Shown here: positions 1-5,025 of the stretch, piece by piece | How the letters are laid out: every line of letters starts with the position of its first letter | Position numbering within the stretch: position 1 is the first letter of the stretch | Assembly (NCBI GenBank): GCA_029549845.1 | Contig: JAKPIL010000049.1 | Location: 1 to 17,942, forward strand | DNA from: a bacterium | GTDB lineage: Bacteria > Patescibacteriota > Saccharimonadia > Saccharimonadales > UBA4665 | Direction: 5' to 3' | Length of the DNA stretch: 17,942 nucleotides | Position numbers and translations under genes: made by a program | Notes under the pieces: generated by a model | Told to the model about the DNA's origin: nothing | The model's database searches: none | The model's input: the letters and a program-made list of their open reading frames with translations, nothing else

Positions 1-311
1 GCTTTTTTTTCCTCTGGCAAGGGGTCGCGGTTGTTCGGCGGCCGGTACTTTACGATGTTTGTAATGTATATATCCTCTCGCCTCATCCCAATACTCGCCA
101 GCATTTCATCCAGGAACTTTCCGCTCGCCCCCACAAAGGGCTTTCCCTGCAAATCTTCCTGCTTCCCCGGCGCCTCACCTATGAAAACTATGTCTGCATT
201 TGCATTTCCCTCACCAAACACCAACTGCGTCGCCTGACTTTCAAGCTCAGGTGTAATCCCGGAAGACTTAATCGACGCGACTAACTCATCAAGCTTCTGC
301 TGATTATCCAT
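1..311 (-). CDS. Uracil-DNA glycosylase, family 4-like (partial, C-terminus off the left edge)
   Basis: Reading the minus strand from ATG at 311 gives 103 residues with the uracil-DNA glycosylase superfamily signature: GEAPGKQED followed by GKPFVGASGKFLDEML (uracil pocket and active-site loop), then ITNIVKYRPPNNRDP. Family members remove uracil from DNA in base-excision repair. The layout fits family 4 (thermophile UDGa type). That family normally carries a [4Fe-4S] cluster, with a CxxC near residues 14-17 and a Cys in the VKCRPP motif. Here there is no Cys anywhere in the visible 103 residues, and the latter motif reads VKYRPP, so the cluster appears lost. The remaining half, including the catalytic His region, lies outside the window. 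No clear Shine-Dalgarno or promoter is seen. The start is preceded by 7-bp tandem repeats at 315-342. The superfamily call is firm and the subfamily less so. Confidence 0.85.
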   Translation of the reverse strand, partial: MDNQQKLDELVASIKSSGITPELESQATQLVFGEGNANADIVFIGEAPGKQEDLQGKPFVGASGKFLDEMLASIGMRREDIYITNIVKYRPPNNRDPLPEEKK

Positions 312-314
312 GGT

Positions 315-342
315 TTGATCGTTGACCATTGATCATTGATCC
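315..342. repeat. Four 7-bp tandem repeats (TTGAYCN) beside the four-helix-bundle gene
   Basis: Four consecutive heptads read TTGATCG, TTGACCA, TTGATCA and TTGATCC. They lie directly upstream of the uracil-DNA glycosylase start codon (minus strand). They are followed at 355-405 by irregular CAGA-rich words (CAGACAT, CAGATGG, CAGATAAC, CAGATGTC, CAGAC). Such low-complexity borders suggest slippage or insertion scars around the adjacent small gene. No function is assigned. Confidence 0.6.
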
Positions 343-369
343 TTTCCGTATTGAGCAGACATACAGATG

Positions 370-788
370 GCAGATAACAAAAAATTGGCAGATGTCATTT
401 GGCAGACCCGTCTTTCAACGTATTGATTATTGCTTGCAAAATCATCACTAATTCGGCCGATTCGGTACGTAATGCATCCCATTCCTCATCACTTCCTTTT
501 AACTCGATGCACAGATCTATCCAAAATCGTGTTTCTGCTGCTTCTTTCTTGGAGATGTATATCTTATTCCGAAAGTCTAGCTTAGATGCGCCATTGCATG
601 CCTCAGCGTAATTCGCTCCTATACTCGACGAGGACCGTGTCAGTTGATCAACAAGTTTGGGTGATAGGCTGCGCACCTTTTCGAGTTTTCGAATTACACC
701 AGCCGCAAATAAAAGCATACGCCGCTCAAGCAAAGCATGCCTATTCGGTTCGCTTCCGCTGCTAGTCTGTCTGCTGCCTGTTATCTGC
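370..788. repeat. Imperfect inverted words (GCAGATAACA) bordering the four-helix-bundle gene
   Basis: GCAGATAACA occurs on the plus strand at 370-379 and on the minus strand at 788-779, so it points inward from both ends of the gene. Other CAGAT, CAGAC and GGCAGATGT words cluster in the same two borders (about 355-405 and 765-825). The right copy includes the TTG start codon context. The repeats are short and degenerate, so they could be compositional rather than true element ends. Confidence 0.4.
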
Positions 789-790
789 AA
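395..790 (-). CDS. Four-helix-bundle protein (23S rRNA intervening-sequence/S23 family)
   Basis: The 131-residue product matches the four-helix-bundle family originally found in rRNA intervening sequences and related to Avd proteins of diversity-generating elements. The diagnostic stretch is SSSSIGANYAEACNGAS (about 53-69), followed by FRNKIYISKKEAAETRFWIDL (split here as helix 2 to 3), and a C-terminal helix ending INTLKDG. The N-terminal LERRMLLFAAGVIRKLEKV aligns with the usual first helix, so the start must lie upstream of Met25. TTG at 790 is the first start codon after an in-frame stop, with a purine-rich AGAGAGCAG ahead of it. The function of free-standing members is unknown. The gene sits 45 bp downstream of pnp in the same direction and is bordered by inverted CAGATAACA words, suggesting it arrived as a small insertion (inference). 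Confidence 0.8.
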   Translation of the reverse strand: MQITGSRQTSSGSEPNRHALLERRMLLFAAGVIRKLEKVRSLSPKLVDQLTRSSSSIGANYAEACNGASKLDFRNKIYISKKEAAETRFWIDLCIELKGSDEEWDALRTESAELVMILQAIINTLKDGSAK

Positions 791-835
791 AATTTCTGCT
801 CTCTGTTCGTCTGATACATCTGCCCAATGAGCCTA

Positions 836-2983
836 TTATTTCTTCAGCTCTCTCTGCGCTGCTTTCATGCTCAGCTGCAAGCGGCCGCGGTCGTCTATGG
901 CCACGAGTTTCACGGTAACGAGGTCGCCCTCTTTCACCACGTCGCTTGGCTTGTTCACGCGCTCTTCGCTCATTTCGCTCACGTGCACCAGACCGTCTTT
1001 GCCTGGCATAATCTGCACAAATGCGCCAAAATCAAGCACGCTCACCACTGGCTTATCCACGTAGATCTTGCCTACTTCTGGGTCTTCCACTATAGATAGA
1101 ATCCAATCTTTCGCACGCTGAATGCTATCGCCGTTAGGGCTAGCGATCATGACTGTGCCGTCGTCTTTAATATCTATCTCGGTACCAGTTTCGCCCGTAA
1201 TCTTCTGGATGGTTTCGCCACCCTTACCGATGATTTCGCGAATCTTATCTGGGTTAATCTGGATACTTTCCACGCGTGGCGCGTACGGGCTTAGTTCGGT
1301 GCGTGGCTCGGCTATCGTCTCCAGCATGTGCTTGAGTATGAATGCCCGACCATCTTTACCCTGTGCCAGAGCTTGCGCTAGCGTTGCCACCGGCAAACCG
1401 TGTACTTTCATGTCCATCTGAAGCGCGGTGATGCCCTTGCTTGTCCCCGTGACCTTAAAGTCCATGTCACCGGCAAAGTCTTCGGCGTCAGCAATGTCGC
1501 TCAGCACATAAAACTTGTCGCCGTCTACCATGAGCCCCATGGCTATGCCAGATACTGGCGCCTTTAGCGGTACGCCAGCGTCCATCAACGCCAAACAGCT
1601 TGAGCAAGTTGCAGCCATCGATGTTGAGCCGTTTTGGCTCATAATCTCGGTGACAGAGCGAATAGCATATGGGAACACTGCTTCATCTGGCAGCACGGCG
1701 GTAAGAGCGCGCTCTGCCAAGTAGCCGTGGCCAATCTCGCGGCGGCCGGGGCTGCCCAGGCGGCGAACTTCACCCACGGTGTAGCCTGGCGCATTGTAGT
1801 GGTGCATGTAGCGGCGCTCTTCGTTCTTTTCCATAGTGTCGACCAACTGAGCATAGCTCAGCGGTGCGAGTGTGACGATATTCATGCCCTGCGTCATACC
1901 GCGGGTAAATAGGCTCGAACCGTGTGCGCGTGGCAGTAGTCCAACTTCGGAGCTCAGCGGGCGGATCTCGTCGAGTTTGCGGCCATCGGGACGGGTGCCA
2001 TCCTTAACAATCCCGGCACGCACATCTTTGTGCAGTGCCATTTGGAATGCCTCGTCGTACTGTGTGCGAACAGCCGTGTATTCTTGTTCGCCAAGCTCTG
2101 TGGCGAAGGCAGCGTGAAACTGCTCTTTGAGCACGCCGATCATTTCGTTTCGTTCTGGGTATGGCAGGCGTAGGTCTTCGCCGAGTTTACCCGCTACCCA
2201 AGCATCGACCGCTGTTTGGATTTTTTCGTCTGGGAGGGTCAATTCATATTCGACGGGCTTCACCCCGACCTTCTTTGCCAGTTCAGCTTGCACGGCCAGT
2301 GCGGGCTGCACGGCTTCCTCAGCAAACTTCAGCGCCGCCACCACTTCTTCTTCGGTCGCTTCGTTGGCACCGGCTTCCACCATCATGACACCGCCTTCGC
2401 GGGCTGCCACGACCAGGTCGAGCTTGCTGGCGTTCAGCTCTTCTGCGCTCATGAACGCCTGGTATTCACCGCTTTCGGTCATACCAACGCGTACACCGGC
2501 CACAGGGCCGTCAAACGGCGCACCCGTGAGCATCAGCGCAGCGCTCATGGCAATCATGGCTACCATATCTGGGCGGAAGGCTGGGTCCATACTGAGCACG
2601 CTTGCAACACCCTGGACTTCGTTACGATAGCCCTTGGGGAACAGTGGACGAATGGGGCGATCTATAAGGCGGCCAATAAGGATGGCATCGTCACTTGGGC
2701 GACCTTCGCGCTTTATAAAACGGCTACCGCTAATCTTACCCGCAGCGTAGAACTTCTCTTCGTAATCAATACTGAGCGGGAAATAGTCCATGCCCTGGAT
2801 GGGCTTTCCCAGCATGGCCGTTCCAAGCACAACTGTGTCGCCGTAACGCACCAGCACACTGGCAGTGGTCCGGAACCCAACGCGGTTGACTTCGAGCGTC
2901 AGCGTACGCCCGCAGAACTCTGTCTCAACAACCACAAGGTCTTTGCCGTAAGGGTTGATGGTTTTAGTGGTAATTTGGCTCAT
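836..2983 (-). CDS. pnp: Polyribonucleotide nucleotidyltransferase (PNPase)
   Basis: The product is 715 residues, the normal PNPase length. It is a trimeric 3'-5' phosphorolytic exoribonuclease and degradosome component. Domains in order: first RNase PH-like core with FFxxGKISGSRFIKREGRPSD-type motif (seen as YAAGKISGSRFIKREGRPSD), an all-helical linker (about 150-250), second RNase PH core (about 320-540), KH domain with the GKGG loop (about 565-620), and S1 domain (about 630-705). Catalytic acidic residues are kept in the LSDIADAEDFAGDMDFKV segment. ATG at 2983 is chosen because a perfect AAGGAGG lies just upstream; a TTG 27 bases earlier would place the Shine-Dalgarno inside the gene. It follows rpsO in the order known from E. 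coli, where PNPase autoregulates through an RNase III-cleaved hairpin between the two genes. A large hairpin region is also present here. Confidence 0.98.
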   Translation of the reverse strand: MSQITTKTINPYGKDLVVVETEFCGRTLTLEVNRVGFRTTASVLVRYGDTVVLGTAMLGKPIQGMDYFPLSIDYEEKFYAAGKISGSRFIKREGRPSDDAILIGRLIDRPIRPLFPKGYRNEVQGVASVLSMDPAFRPDMVAMIAMSAALMLTGAPFDGPVAGVRVGMTESGEYQAFMSAEELNASKLDLVVAAREGGVMMVEAGANEATEEEVVAALKFAEEAVQPALAVQAELAKKVGVKPVEYELTLPDEKIQTAVDAWVAGKLGEDLRLPYPERNEMIGVLKEQFHAAFATELGEQEYTAVRTQYDEAFQMALHKDVRAGIVKDGTRPDGRKLDEIRPLSSEVGLLPRAHGSSLFTRGMTQGMNIVTLAPLSYAQLVDTMEKNEERRYMHHYNAPGYTVGEVRRLGSPGRREIGHGYLAERALTAVLPDEAVFPYAIRSVTEIMSQNGSTSMAATCSSCLALMDAGVPLKAPVSGIAMGLMVDGDKFYVLSDIADAEDFAGDMDFKVTGTSKGITALQMDMKVHGLPVATLAQALAQGKDGRAFILKHMLETIAEPRTELSPYAPRVESIQINPDKIREIIGKGGETIQKITGETGTEIDIKDDGTVMIASPNGDSIQRAKDWILSIVEDPEVGKIYVDKPVVSVLDFGAFVQIMPGKDGLVHVSEMSEERVNKPSDVVKEGDLVTVKLVAIDDRGRLQLSMKAAQRELKK

Positions 2984-3080
2984 ATAGCCTCCTTTTTTAG
3001 TGAGCGACAAGGTTCAAGCATCCACTTCCTGTGCATATAGTGGAAACCTGCTCTTTATCACCCACCGATAGTTAATGTAG

Positions 3081-3127
3081 CTAGAATTTTGGTTCTAGAT
3101 CTTGGAATCTACCATGGTACATTCCAA
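3081..3127. other. Two adjacent hairpins/palindromes in the rpsO-pnp intergenic region
   Basis: At 3081-3098 a 6-bp perfect stem (CTAGAA/TTCTAG) encloses TTTTGG. At 3102-3127 a 26-base palindrome has TTGGAAT pairing with ATTCCAA around the self-complementary core TACCATGGTA, broken only by a C-C mismatch. They lie within the predicted leader of pnp, upstream of its Shine-Dalgarno. They could be RNA processing or mRNA-stabilising hairpins, or a dimeric protein site in DNA. Neither is followed by a T-run in the minus-strand direction, so they do not look like intrinsic terminators. Confidence 0.55.
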
Positions 3128-3146
3128 TGTCCGGAGCAAAATGTCT

Positions 3147-3269
3147 GGTGATGCCCTAGTTTATGTGCAGTTCTAGGCGGCGCTGAAGCCCGGAGCGAGC
3201 CGTATGGTTATACGGTGAGCGAGGACTGGAGGAGCCAACAACGAAATGTGCATGAACTAGGGCGTCACC
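3147..3269. other. Structured 123-nt element with a 23-bp closing stem between rpsO and pnp
   Basis: Bases 3147-3169 pair with 3247-3269 over 23 consecutive positions. On the plus strand every pair is Watson-Crick or G-U; the four G-U pairs become A-C mismatches if the minus strand is the RNA. The interior adds GTT/AAC and GGC/GCC pairings (3170-3178 with 3234-3242), a GGC-GCTGAA-GCC hairpin (3179-3190), a CCGG/CTGG helix with another G-U (3190-3193 with 3226-3229), and an apical CCGTAT-GGTT-ATACGG hairpin (3200-3215). The stem ends one base before the rpsO stop codon. As minus-strand mRNA it would be a candidate RNase III site controlling pnp; as plus-strand RNA it would be an antisense ncRNA. 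I do not recognise it as a named RNA family. Confidence 0.65.
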
Positions 3270-3536
3270 CTAGCGACGAATGCCGAGTTTCTTGATGAGG
3301 TCTAGATACGCCTGGCCGTTTTCAGCCGCAATGTACTGCAGTAGGCGCTTGCGCTTGCCGACGAGCTGCAAAAGCCCGCGGCGTGCTGCAAAATCCTTCT
3401 TGTTTACCTTAAGGTGCTCAGTCAGTTCCTTGATGCGCTCGGTAAATATACCAACCTGCACTGCCGAACTGCCGGTGTCTTCCTTGGCGGCCTGCAAATC
3501 TGTAACAATCTTCGTCTTTTTCTCTGCTGAAATCAT
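3270..3536 (-). CDS. rpsO: Small ribosomal subunit protein uS15
   Basis: The 88-residue product is full length for uS15, which binds the 16S rRNA central domain and helps nucleate the 30S platform. It has the family pattern: N-terminal helix, the DTGSSAVQVGIFTERIKELTEHL segment (shown in part: GSSAVQVGIFTERIKELT), then HLKVNKKDFAARRGLLQLVGKRKRLLQYI and a C-terminal LIKKLGIRR. ATG at 3536 is preceded by AGGAAGGA about 16 bases upstream, a rather long spacing. It is the first gene of the rpsO-pnp operon, driven by the promoter at 3606-3634 with a leader of about 60 nt. In other bacteria uS15 represses its own translation through the leader; no known S15 leader class can be asserted here. Confidence 0.97.
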   Translation of the reverse strand: MISAEKKTKIVTDLQAAKEDTGSSAVQVGIFTERIKELTEHLKVNKKDFAARRGLLQLVGKRKRLLQYIAAENGQAYLDLIKKLGIRR

Positions 3537-3605
3537 GCGCGTTTACACTCGTTCCTTCCTATTTTCCAAAACTTTACTTAGAGATTACTGATGGCGTTAC
3601 CAACG

Positions 3606-3634
3606 ATTGTATCAGATATACACCTCTATAGCAA
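3606..3634 (-). promoter_or_regulatory. Promoter of the rpsO-pnp operon
   Basis: On the minus strand, -35 TTGCTA (3634-3629) is separated by 17 bp from -10 TACAAT (3611-3606), which is preceded by TGA, giving an extended -10. The predicted start near 3599 leaves a leader of about 60 nt before the rpsO ATG. It lies in the short gap after the upstream PIN toxin gene, so the operon can be expressed independently of the toxin-antitoxin pair. Confidence 0.75.
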
Positions 3635-3643
3635 TAGCTTGCG

Positions 3644-4021
3644 TCAGATACGTTTCGCGAGGGCTTCGTCGAAGGTTTTTATGCTGGTGACCGTACCGGA
3701 CTTTTTGAGCGCGACGAGCCAGCTGTCTTCAAAGCTGAGCGGCTGTTCTTGACCGAAGATGTCGATAGTGAGCCCCACTATCTCTCGGTCGGGCACATAA
3801 AACCGCTCGTCGTTAATAACAGAGGTCATCCAGTACACGATATCTTGTTTTTCGTAGCCATACATGCTTTTTAGCACGTAACTGCACTCCTCCAGAATAA
3901 GGCGATCAAGCAGCAAGGAACTCGGCTGCGCCCGAGATAAAAATTCCTCCGCTTTTGTCGCTAGCTTGCCACCATCACCGATGTGCGCCCTGAGCAAAAT
4001 ATTGCTATCGACGGCTACCAT
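3644..4021 (-). CDS. PIN-domain toxin (VapC-like), pair 1
   Basis: The 125-residue single-domain protein has the PIN ribonuclease layout. Metal-binding acidic residues are visible as Asp5 (VDSNILL), Glu44/45 (LEEC), Asp99 (FEDSWL) and Asp118 (KTFDEAL). VapC toxins cut tRNA or rRNA and are silenced by the partner antitoxin; the target here cannot be told from sequence. The start codon overlaps the end of the antitoxin gene by 7 bases, in the ATGGTAG arrangement typical of translationally coupled toxin-antitoxin operons. The spacing of motifs and the coupling make the call strong. It lies between truB and rpsO on the same strand. Confidence 0.9.
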   Translation of the reverse strand: MVAVDSNILLRAHIGDGGKLATKAEEFLSRAQPSSLLLDRLILEECSYVLKSMYGYEKQDIVYWMTSVINDERFYVPDREIVGLTIDIFGQEQPLSFEDSWLVALKKSGTVTSIKTFDEALAKRI

Positions 4022-4275
4022 ACCCCGCCCTGTTCCTCAAACTTCGCGCGAGCATTGTTGTAGTCCTTCTGGGTCACGTTTGGTGGAATCTTGTGGGCGT
4101 ACTTCTTGCGCAGTTCAGCCGAAACTTCTTCTAGCGTGGGGGTCTTGCGGATGATGATATCTTGGCCGCGGCGATGGAATGTGACACGGTGCGCTGGGGT
4201 AATCCCCACTGCATCACGCAGGGCCTTTGGAACCGTCACCTGGCCTTTACTGGTAATACTATATGCTGTATTCAT
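4015..4275 (-). CDS. AbrB/SpoVT-type antitoxin, pair 1
   Basis: Eighty-six residues from ATG at 4275. The N-terminus ITSKGQVTVPKALRDAVGI is the swapped-hairpin AbrB DNA-binding motif, followed by a short charged tail that would wrap the PIN toxin. An in-frame ATG at 4284 overlaps the perfect -10 box TATAAT and would lie upstream of the transcription start, so 4275 is preferred. That start lies 7 bases after the -10, implying a leaderless mRNA. No Shine-Dalgarno is present. The gene overlaps the toxin start by 7 bases. An inverted repeat at 4263-4284 is a likely autoregulatory operator for the antitoxin or the complex. Confidence 0.9.
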   Translation of the reverse strand: MNTAYSITSKGQVTVPKALRDAVGITPAHRVTFHRRGQDIIIRKTPTLEEVSAELRKKYAHKIPPNVTQKDYNNARAKFEEQGGVW

Positions 4276-4284
4276 ACTCAGCAT
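4263..4284. promoter_or_regulatory. Candidate operator overlapping the -10 and start of antitoxin 1
   Basis: ATGCTG and CAGCAT form a perfect 6-bp inverted repeat separated by 10 bases. A second, overlapping palindrome GTAT-GA-ATAC lies within it, off-centre by one base. The outer repeat abuts the -10 box and covers the initiation codon. This is the position expected for antitoxin autorepression; AbrB-type antitoxins are known to bind such sites. Binding itself is inferred. Confidence 0.5.
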
Positions 4285-4312
4285 TATAATCCTTACTCGT
4301 GGTACTTGTCAA
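4283..4312 (-). promoter_or_regulatory. Consensus sigma-70 promoter of toxin-antitoxin pair 1
   Basis: On the minus strand both hexamers are perfect consensus: TTGACA (4312-4307) and TATAAT (4288-4283), with an 18-bp spacer. The -35 box contains the TGA stop codon of truB. The antitoxin ATG at 4275 falls 7 bases downstream of the -10, at about +1/+2, so the transcript would start at the start codon. Confidence 0.85.
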
Positions 4313-5013
4313 TACTCTAACAGATGTGATTGTAGTGATTCCTGTGAAATATCGTCTTTTTGCATGGCGGCAGATATATCATACTCGCCCACTTTTGTGC
4401 GGCGGAGAGCGGTCATGTAGGCGCCAGTGCCGAGTCGCTCGCCCACGTCTGCTACCAGCGAGCGGATGTACGTGCCGCTACTGACATCGCACGTAAAGCG
4501 CACATGCGGGTACTCATATTTCACCTCCCGGATGTCGTATATAGTGACTGGGCGCGGTTCAAGCTTGACTTCTTTGCCCTTGCGCGCCAGGTCGTAGGCC
4601 CGCTGACCGTCAACCTTTATAGCGGAGTACACTGGGGGTGTTTGCATAATCTCACCAGTGAACGCCTGCACTGCGTCCAAAACCTCAGTTTCACCTGGGA
4701 TGCGTGAATTAACAGGGGTCTTCTCCCCCTCATCGTCACCGGTGGTCGATGTTTCGCCCAGCTTCATCGTCACCTCATAGGTTTTATCGTGCTTGCTCAT
4801 GTCGCCTGCCTGGCGGGTGTATTCTTTGCCCACCAGCAGCACTAGCAGACCTGTCGCCAGCGGGTCGAGCGTGCCCGTGTGCCCAACTTTGCAGTTTTTA
4901 GGCTTCTTACCCTCGGCCGCGGCAACAACCTTGCGCACATAATTCACCACGTCAAAACTAGTCCAGCCCATTGGTTTATCTATAAGCAAAATCCCTTGCA
5001 TAGGGGATAGCAT
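4309..5013 (-). CDS. truB: tRNA pseudouridine(55) synthase TruB (short form)
   Basis: The 234-residue protein converts U55 of tRNA to pseudouridine in the T loop. It begins QGILLIDKPMGWTSFDVV. It carries the catalytic motif GHTGTLDPLATGLL (the Asp is the nucleophile), then KTYEVTMKLGETSTTGDDEG, PPVYSAIKVDGQRAYDLAR and SSGTYIRSLVADVG, all classic TruB motifs. It ends shortly after LRRTKVGEY, so the C-terminal PUA-like domain of the roughly 310-residue E. coli enzyme is absent. Two starts are possible, ATG 5013 and ATG 5001 (MQGILL); neither has a good Shine-Dalgarno. The upstream DHH-like gene ends 12 bases before 5013, so translational coupling is plausible. Confidence 0.96.
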   Translation of the reverse strand: MLSPMQGILLIDKPMGWTSFDVVNYVRKVVAAAEGKKPKNCKVGHTGTLDPLATGLLVLLVGKEYTRQAGDMSKHDKTYEVTMKLGETSTTGDDEGEKTPVNSRIPGETEVLDAVQAFTGEIMQTPPVYSAIKVDGQRAYDLARKGKEVKLEPRPVTIYDIREVKYEYPHVRFTCDVSSGTYIRSLVADVGERLGTGAYMTALRRTKVGEYDISAAMQKDDISQESLQSHLLEY

Positions 5014-5025
5014 AGCACGCCTGCG

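Noticed and set aside
2984..3010. pnp start at TTG 3010
   Set aside because: It would put the perfect AAGGAGG Shine-Dalgarno inside the coding sequence as Lys-Gly-Gly; ATG 2983 is correctly spaced.
2127..3040. Long plus-strand open frames opposite pnp
   Set aside because: They are shadows of the PNPase reading frame without homology, start signals or separate promoters.
3194..3222. Group II intron domain V resemblance (AGCCGTAT hairpin) in the rpsO-pnp element
   Set aside because: The hairpin has a GGTT loop, lacks the two-base bulge and GNRA loop, and no reverse transcriptase or other intron domains are present.
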